From the NCBI GenBank assembly GCA_046727435.1, contig JBKPCR010000358.1, forward strand, positions 1 to 9,084: a stretch of 9,084 bases of DNA, written 5' to 3'. The stretch is from CAVPRW01 sp046727435 [NCBI: bacterium]. GTDB lineage: Bacteria; Tectomicrobia; Entotheonellia; J063. The position numbers and the translations under genes were made by a program. Under the pieces are notes generated by a model. That model saw only the letters and a program-made list of their open reading frames with translations. It had not been told where the DNA came from and did not search any database. Shown piece after piece: positions 1-6,548 of this stretch. Within the stretch, counting starts at the first letter, position 1. Each line of letters starts with the position of its first letter.

Positions 1-1728
1 CATGGACATGAGTCGTAGCCCATGGTCTACGCAGGCATCCGATAACAATACCCCTGACCCCCCCGCTCCAGTGACGATGAGGACGTTTTCACCTTGCGGC
101 GTCGGCAGCATCTGCAGGGCCTTGGCGAACTCCAGCATCTCATTGAGGTGTCGGGCGCGAATCACGCCGGCCTGGCGCAATATCCCATCATAGATGCGAT
201 CGTTTCCCGCCAGTGCGCCCGTGTGGGACTTGGCGGCCCTTGCCCCCATATCGGTGCGCCCGGCCTTCAGTACCACCACCGGTTTCTGCTTGGTGACGCG
301 CTGCGCCACCTCAGCGAACGCCCGTCCATCCTTGAGATCTTCGACGTGCATGGCGACCACCTGGGTATTGGGATCCTCCTCGAAGAACGTTAGCAGATCG
401 TCCTCGTCGATGTCTGACTTGTTGCCCAAGCCGATGATGGCCGATACGCCCATCTTGTTCGAGCGACTGAAGCCGATGATCGCCATCCCGACGCCGCCGC
501 TCTGCGACGTCAATGCCACCGAGCCTTTTTCGTTGTAGGGCGTGCAGAACGTGGCGCAGAGGTTTTGCGGGGTGTAGTAGAAACCGTAGATGTTCGGGCC
601 CATCAAGCGGATGTTGTGCTGCCGCGCCACATTGACGACTTCCTGTTGGAGCTGGGTTTCACCGACCTCGGCAAATCCCGAAGGGATGAGGATTGCCCCA
701 CGCACCCCTTTTTCACCACACTCCTCCAACACTTGTGCGACAATACGCGCCGGGATACAGAAGATGGCGATGTCCACTGGGCCCGGGATATCCTTGACGC
801 TACGGTAGCACGGTCGTCCGAGGATGACATCAGCTCTAGGGTTGATCGGGTAGAGCTGCCCCTGGTAGCCGCCGTTGATGATGTTCTCCATCACGGCATA
901 GCCGATCTTGCCTGACTCTGGGGAGGCACCAATGACGGCGATGGCATCCGGCATCAGGATGCGTCGCATCGCTGCGCGCATCTCCCAGGCCTGGGGGCGG
1001 GGCGGCTGAGGGTGGGCCGCCAGCTCGACGACAAAGCGGGCGTCAACAGCAATTGCTCCATTGGCACTGGCCATGACCGGGTTGAGGTCAATTTCGCTGA
1101 TCTCAGGGAAATCCGCCGCCAATTGGGATACATTGACGATCAAGGCCGCGAGCGCCTCCCGCTCGGCCGCCGGCAAGCCTCGAACACCGCGCAGAACCGC
1201 CGCGCCCCGGACGTCGTCCAGCATCCGGAGCGCTTCGGTCGATGTCGTCGGCGCCAGACGGAAGGTCGTATCCTGCAGCGTTTCGACGAATACCCCACCC
1301 AGACCGAACATGACCACGGGGCCGAAGGCCGGATCGCGAATGATGCCCACGATCACCTCGCTGCCGCCTGTGACCATTTGTTGGACCTGCACGCCGGTGA
1401 TTTGTGCGTCCGATTGATAATTCCAGGCATTGGCGGTAATCGTCCGATAGGCTTGCCGAACCTCTCGGCTATTGCTCAAGCCTAGCAGGACACCACCCGC
1501 CTCGGTCTTGTGGACGATGTCGGGAGAGACGATTTTCAAGGCGACCGGGAAGCCGATCTCCCGAGCCAAGCGTGCGGCCTCCTCGATCGATCGTGCTAGG
1601 CCCTCTTTCGGCACTGGCAGGCCATAGGCTTCACAGACTTGGCGCGCTTCAGGAGCGGTCAAAACGGTCCGCCCCGCTGCCTTGACCCCCTCGAAAACCG
1701 CTTGCACCCGCGATTGATCTCCGCTCAT
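1..1728 (-). CDS. ADP-forming acyl-CoA (acetyl-CoA) synthetase, fused beta-alpha chain, 3' end cut by window
   Basis: Cytoplasmic enzyme of the NDP-forming acyl-CoA synthetase superfamily, expected to interconvert acyl-CoA + ADP + Pi and acid + CoA + ATP. An uninterrupted frame of 576 codons runs from an ATG at 1728 through the left edge. Residues about 20-235 are an ATP-grasp (beta-type) domain with VHKTEAGGV at 72-80, whose His73 matches the beta phosphohistidine, and SEIDLNPV at 211-218. A linker of about 20 residues leads to the alpha part: a CoA-binding Rossmann fold beginning AVIGASP (264-270), a succinyl-CoA-ligase-like domain with SQSGGVG (408-414), and SHTGALAG (501-508), whose His502 matches the alpha phosphohistidine. 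About 100-130 residues are probably missing, judging from the usual 690-710. The start is supported by GGAGG seven bases upstream. It lies behind the sugar importer on the same strand. Acetate is the common substrate, but other acids, or a further C-terminal domain, cannot be excluded. Confidence 0.93.
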   Translation of the reverse strand, partial: MSGDQSRVQAVFEGVKAAGRTVLTAPEARQVCEAYGLPVPKEGLARSIEEAARLAREIGFPVALKIVSPDIVHKTEAGGVLLGLSNSREVRQAYRTITANAWNYQSDAQITGVQVQQMVTGGSEVIVGIIRDPAFGPVVMFGLGGVFVETLQDTTFRLAPTTSTEALRMLDDVRGAAVLRGVRGLPAAEREALAALIVNVSQLAADFPEISEIDLNPVMASANGAIAVDARFVVELAAHPQPPRPQAWEMRAAMRRILMPDAIAVIGASPESGKIGYAVMENIINGGYQGQLYPINPRADVILGRPCYRSVKDIPGPVDIAIFCIPARIVAQVLEECGEKGVRGAILIPSGFAEVGETQLQQEVVNVARQHNIRLMGPNIYGFYYTPQNLCATFCTPYNEKGSVALTSQSGGVGMAIIGFSRSNKMGVSAIIGLGNKSDIDEDDLLTFFEEDPNTQVVAMHVEDLKDGRAFAEVAQRVTKQKPVVVLKAGRTDMGARAAKSHTGALAGNDRIYDGILRQAGVIRARHLNEMLEFAKALQMLPTPQGENVLIVTGAGGSGVLLSDACVDHGLRLMSM

Positions 1729-1776
1729 CAGACCGCCTCCCCCGTCCGTGTAGTATCCTTGCCTCCAACAGACCTC

Positions 1777-1807
1777 ATCATACCCTACGAACATACCGCT
1801 GTGTCTT
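1777..1807 (-). promoter_or_regulatory. weak candidate sigma-70 promoter for the acyl-CoA synthetase
   Basis: On the minus strand TATGAT (1777-1782) is a good -10 element. The best -35 is AAGACA (1802-1807) at a long 19-base spacing. Transcription would start near 1770, giving a leader of about 42 bases. The poor -35 and spacing make this tentative; the gene could also be reached by read-through from the transporter operon. Confidence 0.3.
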
Positions 1808-1948
1808 GGCTTTCGGCCCCCCACCCGCAAGCAGCCACGTGCTGAGCAGTCGCCGTCTACGCCCTTTGCATCCCTAGCGTTTGTCGGAGGCACGTTTCCA
1901 GAATGTCTCAAAGTTGTAGTGATGCTGGGAGCTGTCTGTGCGTTGTGA

Positions 1949-1989
1949 GGCCGACAGGGGAATGGGAAGGTCTCCCTCCCCCATCGGCC
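1949..1989 (-). terminator. imperfect GC-rich hairpin behind the sugar importer operon
   Basis: GGCCGA (1949-1954) pairs with TCGGCC (1984-1989). Inside, GGGGA and GGGA blocks pair with CCCTCCCCC after small bulges, leaving a loop around GGTC. On the minus strand it starts eight bases past the ATPase stop codon, where an operon-end structure belongs. No T-run follows, so it is not a classical intrinsic terminator; it may be a 3' stabilising stem or a Rho-assisted end. The rest of the 268-base gap (1729-1996) shows only the synthetase ribosome site and its weak candidate promoter. Confidence 0.42.
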
Positions 1990-1996
1990 GGCAGGA

Positions 1997-3100
1997 TCAT
2001 TGGCGCGTGAGGTTTACCCCAGTCTCGGCGTCAAACAGATGGAACCGGCCCATATCGAAGTAGACCGCCATCTCATGCATCGGACGTGCAGTGGTCGTAG
2101 GGTCCAGGCGTCCCACAAATGTATGGTCCCCAGCGCTGAGCTCGACAATCACTTCCGATCCCAGAGGTTCCACTACATTGACCTTGGCCGGAACACGTTC
2201 TTGCTGGTGCTCTCCTGCCTCTTCACGATCGGAGATGTTTTCCGGTCGAATGCCGAAGACTACCCGCTGATTCACGTGATCGCCGAACCGATTGACCTGA
2301 CTCTTGGGTACCTTCACGGTGAACTTCCCAAGATCGACGAAGAGGTCGGAATTCTGCGCCGTCAGCTTACCCTGAAAGAAATTCATGGCTGGGCTACCGA
2401 TGAAGCCAGCGACGAACATATTGATTGGCTGATCATAGACTTCCATGGGGGCGCCAACCTGCTGGATCTCCCCATTATTCATGATGACGATGCGGTCGCC
2501 CATCGTCATCGCCTCGACCTGATCGTGTGTCACATAGATCATGGTGGCTTCGAGCTGATAATGGAGCTTAATCAGCTCGCTGCGCATTTGCACGCGTAAT
2601 TTGGCATCGAGATTACTCAACGGTTCGTCGAAGAGGAAGACCTCGGGTTGGCGGACGATAGCTCGTCCCACTGCCACCCGCTGCCGCTGTCCACCCGAGA
2701 GCTGTCGGGGTTTGCGGTCCAGGAGTTCTTCAATGCCCAGAATCCGCGCGGCCTCGCGGACACGCCGATCGATCTCAGGCTTGGGGGTCCGCCGTAGCTT
2801 GAGCCCGAAAGCCATATTCTTATAGACGTCCATATGTGGATATAGCGCGTAGTTCTGGAACACCATCGCAATGTTGCGGTCTTTGGGGGGCACATCGTTC
2901 ACCACACGCTCGCCGATCAGGATCGTCCCATCGCTGGTCTCTTCCAACCCGGCAATCATGCGGAGAGTGGTGGTCTTGCCGCATCCGGATGGCCCAACGA
3001 AGACCACGAACTCTTTATCGGGAATCTCCAGATTGATCTGGTTCACCGCGGTCACTTTATCGAAGCGTTTGCTAAGCTCTTGGAGTGTCACGCTGGCCAT
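1997..3100 (-). CDS. ugpC: MalK/UgpC/MsmK-type sugar ABC transporter ATP-binding protein
   Basis: ATPase of a CUT1-type carbohydrate importer; two copies power import at the cytoplasmic face of the permease pair encoded just upstream. The 367 residues match the family length. Visible in order: Walker A GPSGCGKTT (36-44), Q-loop FQNY (Gln82), signature LSGGQ (134-138), Walker B VFLFDEP (154-160), D-loop SNLD (162-165), switch His192 in VTHDQ, then a C-terminal OB/TOBE regulatory domain from about 235 with FGIRPE and a closing GRFHLFD motif typical of MalK and UgpC. All catalytic residues are intact. The ATG at 3100 has an AGGGG ribosome site in the 28-base gap after the MalG-like gene, so it is last in a three-gene operon. 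Such ATPases often serve several sugar permeases, so the symbol marks the family and not the substrate. Confidence 0.95.
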   Translation of the reverse strand: MASVTLQELSKRFDKVTAVNQINLEIPDKEFVVFVGPSGCGKTTTLRMIAGLEETSDGTILIGERVVNDVPPKDRNIAMVFQNYALYPHMDVYKNMAFGLKLRRTPKPEIDRRVREAARILGIEELLDRKPRQLSGGQRQRVAVGRAIVRQPEVFLFDEPLSNLDAKLRVQMRSELIKLHYQLEATMIYVTHDQVEAMTMGDRIVIMNNGEIQQVGAPMEVYDQPINMFVAGFIGSPAMNFFQGKLTAQNSDLFVDLGKFTVKVPKSQVNRFGDHVNQRVVFGIRPENISDREEAGEHQQERVPAKVNVVEPLGSEVIVELSAGDHTFVGRLDPTTTARPMHEMAVYFDMGRFHLFDAETGVNLTRQ

Positions 3101-3128
3101 AAAACCGTCCCCTCTTGTACTTACACGC

Positions 3129-4004
3129 TCACTTGATCGCCCCCTGAGTGAGGCCAGAGACGTAATAATCCATAAACATCACATAGACGAGCACGATTGG
3201 GACCGAGCCCAGGACGGCGCCCGCCATCAGGGAGCCCCAGTAAAAAATGTCCCCCCGAATCAGCTCCGCCGTCACGCCCACGGTGGTGGTCTTCTGGGCC
3301 GTCGAGGAGATGAACGTCAAGGCATAGATAAACTCGTTCCAGGAGATCGTAAAGGCGAAGAGAACCGCGCACACGATGCCAGGGATGGCCACCGGTAGCA
3401 CAATCCTGATGAGCGCCTGGAAGCGCGTACAGCCATCCACCATGGCGCATTCCTCGATTTCCTGTGGAATGGTACGGAAGTATCCAAGCAACAGCCAGGT
3501 GCAGAAGGGCACCAGGAAGGTGGGGTAGGCCACGATCAAGGCCCACACACTATCAGCCAGGCCAAGTCGATTCACCACCTGCGCCAGCGGCAAAAAGAGC
3601 AGGGTCGAAGGCACCAGATAGGTGATGAACACTGCGGCGCCGAAGCTAGGGGCGCCGCGGAACCGCAAACGTGCCAGACTGTAGGCGGCCAGAATGGCGA
3701 TAACGATGGAAATCGCCGTCGCCAGCACGCTGACCACGACGCTGTTGAAGAGCCAGGTCAAGAATGGGGTATCGCGCAGCAGCAGTTGATAATGCTCGAG
3801 GGTGGGTCCACCACTATAGTCCGGAGCCGTGGGGGACAGCTGGATAATAAAGGGATTCGCTTTCAGATTATAAAGATCACCATCTGCTTTGAAGGACGTG
3901 ATCACCATGAAGTAGAAGGGGAACAATGCGAAGAGGATAAACGGCACCAAGGGGACATGCAGCGTCAAGAGCTGGCCGAGGAAGGTTCGTGTCCGTGTCT
4001 TCAT
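3129..4004 (-). CDS. MalG/UgpE-type sugar ABC transporter permease
   Basis: Inner-membrane permease of a CUT1 carbohydrate importer, 291 residues, the usual size. It has a short cytoplasmic N-terminus, a first membrane segment at about 15-37, a periplasmic stretch up to about 82 (the usual MalG topology), then about five more segments (roughly 85-110, 120-145, 152-175, 205-225, 255-280). The EAA coupling loop, which contacts the ATPase, is at 184-209: EECAMVDGCTRF followed by the usual hydrophobic LPVAIPG. The ATG at 4004 lies three bases after the MalF-like stop, and the ribosome site AAGGAG overlaps the end of that gene, so the two are translationally coupled. It pairs with the MalF-like permease to form the channel. 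The substrate cannot be read from the sequence; disaccharide, trehalose-like, glycerol-phosphate or other sugars are all possible. Confidence 0.93.
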   Translation of the reverse strand: MKTRTRTFLGQLLTLHVPLVPFILFALFPFYFMVITSFKADGDLYNLKANPFIIQLSPTAPDYSGGPTLEHYQLLLRDTPFLTWLFNSVVVSVLATAISIVIAILAAYSLARLRFRGAPSFGAAVFITYLVPSTLLFLPLAQVVNRLGLADSVWALIVAYPTFLVPFCTWLLLGYFRTIPQEIEECAMVDGCTRFQALIRIVLPVAIPGIVCAVLFAFTISWNEFIYALTFISSTAQKTTTVGVTAELIRGDIFYWGSLMAGAVLGSVPIVLVYVMFMDYYVSGLTQGAIK

Positions 4005-4007
4005 GGC

Positions 4008-4970
4008 CTACTCCTTGCGGACGAAGCGCAGCTGGGAGTATACCACCAGCACCAGGATGGGGAACATGAAGAGGGACACGGCTGCCCCCTCGCCGATCTT
4101 TCCAGACTGTAAGCCGATCTGATTGGCCAGGGTGGCGAAGAGATGCGTACTGTTGATCGGGCCGCCGCGCGTCAACACATAGACGATGTTAAAATCGCTG
4201 AAGGTAAAGATCGTCGAAAACAGAATAATGATAGCCAGCACCGGCTTGAGCATCGGCACCGTGATGTACCAGAATCGCGCCCAGGCGCCGGCGCCGTCGG
4301 TCTTGGCAGCTTCGTAGAGCTCTTGTGGGATCAACACGAGGCCAGCAAGCATAGTGATGGCGAAGAACGGGAGGCCACGCCAAACGTTGACGGTGATCAC
4401 CGCAATCTTGGCGAGGTAGGGAGTGCCCAACCAATTGGGCCCCACTTGCACGAGGCCGAGATGGATCAGGGTCCAGTTAAACACGCTGTAGAGGGAATCG
4501 AACATCCACCACCAACCCAGCGTGCTCAGGGCGGTTGGAATCACCCACGGCAGCAAGACCGCACCGCGTATCCACTTCTTGAAGCGGACGGTGCGGAACA
4601 GGAGCAGCGCCAGCGCCATGCCCAGCACCGTCTTCAAGAGTACCGCGCTGAACGTGAACACAAACGAGTTCTGCAAGGTCTGGATGAAGATCGCATCATG
4701 CAGCAAATTCCAGTAGTTCCGCAGCCCAATATACGCTCCCGGCTGCCCTACCCAGCTATCGGTGACGCTGAAGTACAATGCCATACAGAAGGGCCATGCC
4801 ACCAACACCCCGAGTAAGACGAAGGCAGGAGCGATGAGCGTATAGCCCAGGACATGCTCCCGTTGGAAAAACAGCGACATCTTCTTCCGGAAGGAGTCTT
4901 GCACAGGGGCACGCACAGCCGTGGTGGTTCCAAACGACCGCGGCTTTTGTTCCAGAGCCCCCGTTGGCAT
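4008..4970 (-). CDS. MalF/UgpA-type sugar ABC transporter permease
   Basis: First gene of the importer operon: an inner-membrane permease of 320 residues from the chosen start. A polar cytoplasmic N-terminus of about 40 residues precedes six predicted membrane segments (about 45-68, 102-127, 134-156, 188-213, 243-265, 295-313). The EAA loop is at 220-243: EAAKTDGAGAWARF followed by VPMLKP, the site that docks on the ATPase. WRGLPFF before it and the conserved RGGP at 268-271 are typical of the MalF/UgpA branch. Two further in-frame starts lie upstream, GTG at 4991 and ATG at 4976. I chose the ATG at 4970 because AGGGGGA sits six bases before it; the same purine block abuts 4976 directly and would lie inside the gene if 4991 were used. 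Transcription comes from the consensus promoter at 5055-5083. Confidence 0.9.
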   Translation of the reverse strand: MPTGALEQKPRSFGTTTAVRAPVQDSFRKKMSLFFQREHVLGYTLIAPAFVLLGVLVAWPFCMALYFSVTDSWVGQPGAYIGLRNYWNLLHDAIFIQTLQNSFVFTFSAVLLKTVLGMALALLLFRTVRFKKWIRGAVLLPWVIPTALSTLGWWWMFDSLYSVFNWTLIHLGLVQVGPNWLGTPYLAKIAVITVNVWRGLPFFAITMLAGLVLIPQELYEAAKTDGAGAWARFWYITVPMLKPVLAIIILFSTIFTFSDFNIVYVLTRGGPINSTHLFATLANQIGLQSGKIGEGAAVSLFMFPILVLVVYSQLRFVRKE

Positions 4971-4992
4971 GTGCATTCCCCCTGCAGACACC

Positions 4993-5033
4993 TACAGCTT
5001 GGATTCTACGAAACGTCACAGAATCGAGCTGTA
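4993..5033 (-). promoter_or_regulatory. strong stem-loop in the leader of the importer mRNA
   Basis: TACAGCT (4993-4999) pairs with AGCTGTA (5027-5033), and GATTCT (5002-5007) pairs with AGAATC (5020-5025): 13 base pairs with a two-by-one internal bulge and a 12-base loop. It falls about 15-56 bases after the predicted transcription start, and ends about ten bases before the ribosome site of the MalF-like gene. No T-run follows, so it is more likely an mRNA-stabilising or translation-control element, or a protein site, than a terminator. The pairing is seen directly; the role is inferred. Confidence 0.55.
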
Positions 5034-5044
5034 AGTGTTCGATT
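5022..5044. promoter_or_regulatory. inverted repeat just after the importer transcription start, possible operator
   Basis: AATCGA (5022-5027) and TCGATT (5039-5044) form a perfect six-base inverted repeat with an 11-base centre, a 17-base centre-to-centre layout. It sits immediately downstream of the expected start near 5048, where a bound repressor would block transcription. Its proximal arm overlaps the right arm of the leader hairpin, so in RNA the two pairings would compete. No regulator gene is adjacent, and a six-base repeat can arise by chance. Confidence 0.35.
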
Positions 5045-5054
5045 TTTTGCGGCG

Positions 5055-5083
5055 ATTATACGGACGCCCTAAAACTATGTCAA
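5055..5083 (-). promoter_or_regulatory. perfect-consensus sigma-70 promoter of the sugar importer operon
   Basis: On the minus strand TTGACA (5078-5083) and TATAAT (5055-5060) are separated by exactly 17 bases (5061-5077). This is a full match to the housekeeping sigma-70 consensus at optimal spacing. Transcription should begin near 5048, giving a leader of about 78 bases to the MalF-like start. It lies in the 165-base gap between dnaJ and the importer. A promoter this strong usually needs repression, which makes the adjacent inverted repeat and leader hairpin relevant. Confidence 0.85.
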
Positions 5084-5135
5084 CATAAATCAAGGCATCG
5101 CTAGCCCACAAGCCTAGCCTCGATCGGGGTCGGGT

Positions 5136-5918
5136 CTATGCAGATAGTAACTGTGTGGGGTCGCCCGTACGACGAATGTACACATACAGGTCACCTGGCG
5201 GCCCCCCTCGTCGACCGGCTTGCCCTTCGCCCTGAATGCGCAGCCGACTGCCGTCCCGTACTCCGGCGGGTACATCAATGGTGAGCGTGCGCATGACCTG
5301 GATCGAGCCCTTGCCGGTGCAGCGTTGGCAGGGGTCGGTGACGACCACTCCCTCGCCCTGGCACACATCACACCGTCGCAGCGTCGACAATAACCAGCCT
5401 GGGCGCCGGACCTCACACGCTCCCCGACACTGCGGGCAAGGAAACGGCGGTTTCCCTCCCGTCATGCGACTGCCCAAACACTGCGGACACCAGCGCACAT
5501 TGGGAACATTGAGGCGAGCTTCGCAGCCCTGCACACACGCTTGAGGGGAGATAGATAGGGTATACCGCAGGTCTTGACCCTGTTGGGGCTTGTGCGCCTC
5601 AATATGTTCACGGGCGGCGAGGAGATGATCCACCATCGCCGCCATCCATTCCCGCGTCGCACTCGTGCCGGGGGGACGCCAGATGGGTGGCCCCCAGGCG
5701 CCCCAGCGATCATAGCGTGCGCGTTGTTCGGGATCTTTCAAAACGGTGTAGGCTTGGTTGAGGCTGCGAAGGCACGCTTCAGCCTCGGCATTGTCTGGGT
5801 GCAAATCGGGATGAAAGTGTGTGGCTAAGCGATGGTAGGCCTGCTTGATCTCCTCAGGACTCGCCTCTCGCCTGACGCCGAGGATGTGGTAATAATCAGG
5901 CTCCCCCAAGGTTGGCAT
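5136..5918 (-). CDS. dnaJ: DnaJ-type cochaperone, short form lacking C-terminal domain II
   Basis: Hsp40 cochaperone expected to stimulate DnaK ATPase activity and deliver substrates. Of 260 residues, 8-73 form a complete J-domain beginning DYYHILGV, with the catalytic HPD at 36-38. The usual Gly/Phe-rich linker is replaced by a non-Gly/Phe stretch (about 74-113). Residues 114-140 open C-terminal domain I, interrupted by a zinc domain with four CxxC pairs (Cys144/147, 161/164, 183/186, 197/200); the first two have degenerate glycine spacing. Domain I resumes to GDLYVYI (242-248), and the chain then stops, whereas full DnaJ has about 110-120 more residues (domain II and dimerisation). The start at 5918 lies 23 bases inside grpE, with AGGAAGGACGG upstream. 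Another frame continues with a DnaJ-like tail (5114 on), so a past frameshift is possible. It may be a natural short DnaJ or a decaying gene. Confidence 0.85.
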   Translation of the reverse strand: MPTLGEPDYYHILGVRREASPEEIKQAYHRLATHFHPDLHPDNAEAEACLRSLNQAYTVLKDPEQRARYDRWGAWGPPIWRPPGTSATREWMAAMVDHLLAAREHIEAHKPQQGQDLRYTLSISPQACVQGCEARLNVPNVRWCPQCLGSRMTGGKPPFPCPQCRGACEVRRPGWLLSTLRRCDVCQGEGVVVTDPCQRCTGKGSIQVMRTLTIDVPAGVRDGSRLRIQGEGQAGRRGGPPGDLYVYIRRTGDPTQLLSA

Positions 5919-6543
5919 CGCGTTCCGTCCTTCCTACGACCACCTTGGCCGGTCGCAAGAGGCGTTCATGCAGCAGGTAACCATGCTGCACTTCCTCCAC
6001 GACGAGGCCATCGTCGCTCGCCGGTACGCGGACGATGTCCACCGCTTCGTGGCGCGTTGGATCAAACGCTAGCCCTTGCGCTGGCACTTCACGTACCCCG
6101 ACCTTGCTCAACGCCTCCTTGAGTTGCCGCAGCACCATGCTGACACCTTCGGCTATCGCCGCGCTGCTGGGGGCGACATCCTGACCCGCGGCGTTCAAGG
6201 CGCGCTCAAGGTTGTCAAGTCCAGGCAAGAGGGCGATCACCAGGTCAGCCGTGGCGAATTGCCGTGCCTCTTCGTGTTGTCGGGTCGTACGTTTGCGATA
6301 ATTATCGAAGTCCGCCATGAGACGGAGCAACTGCTCTCGTGTGGCCTCGTACTCCTGGGTTTTTTGGGCAAGGGCGGCTTCTAATGCCTGGACCTGCACA
6401 TCAGCTGGAGCGGACTCTGCGGCAGCCGGGTCGACAACAGGGTCCATCATCGCTTCTGACGCGCCCTCGGGCATCTCGGATGCGGGGCGGGGTTCTGGTG
6501 CTGCCGCAGGCTGGTCGTCGCCATTGGAGATTGGTATCTTCAT
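5896..6543 (-). CDS. grpE: GrpE nucleotide-exchange factor for DnaK
   Basis: GrpE releases ADP from DnaK, closing the chaperone cycle with DnaJ; it acts as a cytoplasmic dimer. From the ATG at 6543 it is 215 residues, the normal size. The acidic, Pro/Ala-rich first 48 residues are disordered, as in the family. A long coiled-coil helix covers about 50-95 and ends in the hallmark ADFDNYRKR (77-85). LLPGLDNLERAL (105-116) is the four-helix bundle, and the beta-wing carries FDPTRHEAV (160-168) and GYLLHERLLRPAKVVVG (188-204). The frame is open further upstream, but those starts lie inside hrcA. The start at 6543 has AAGGGAT ahead of it and is five bases after the hrcA stop. Its end overlaps dnaJ by 23 bases, so hrcA-grpE-dnaJ is one transcription unit. 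Confidence 0.95.
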   Translation of the reverse strand: MKIPISNGDDQPAAAPEPRPASEMPEGASEAMMDPVVDPAAAESAPADVQVQALEAALAQKTQEYEATREQLLRLMADFDNYRKRTTRQHEEARQFATADLVIALLPGLDNLERALNAAGQDVAPSSAAIAEGVSMVLRQLKEALSKVGVREVPAQGLAFDPTRHEAVDIVRVPASDDGLVVEEVQHGYLLHERLLRPAKVVVGRTERDANLGGA

Positions 6544-6548
6544 AGACG

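Noticed and set aside
1012-1485. Plus-strand open frame of 157 codons in the acyl-CoA synthetase region
   Set aside because: Antisense to an uninterrupted 576-codon gene with conserved catalytic histidines.
2000-2599. Long plus-strand open frame of 199 codons opposite the transporter ATPase
   Set aside because: It is antisense to a gene with every ABC ATPase motif, has no recognisable domain, and is a product of GC-rich codon use.
4143-4817. Plus-strand open frame of 224 codons opposite the MalF-like permease
   Set aside because: Very rich in Gln, His, Arg and Glu, as expected for the antisense of a membrane protein, with no family resemblance.
4971-4991. GTG start at 4991 for the MalF-like permease
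   Set aside because: Weak ribosome site upstream; the AGGGGGA block six bases before the ATG at 4970 is better placed.
5100-5118. GCTAG/CTAGC repeat after dnaJ as a terminator
   Set aside because: Only five base pairs with a nine-base loop and no T-run on the minus strand, so the hrcA-grpE-dnaJ end is not assigned.
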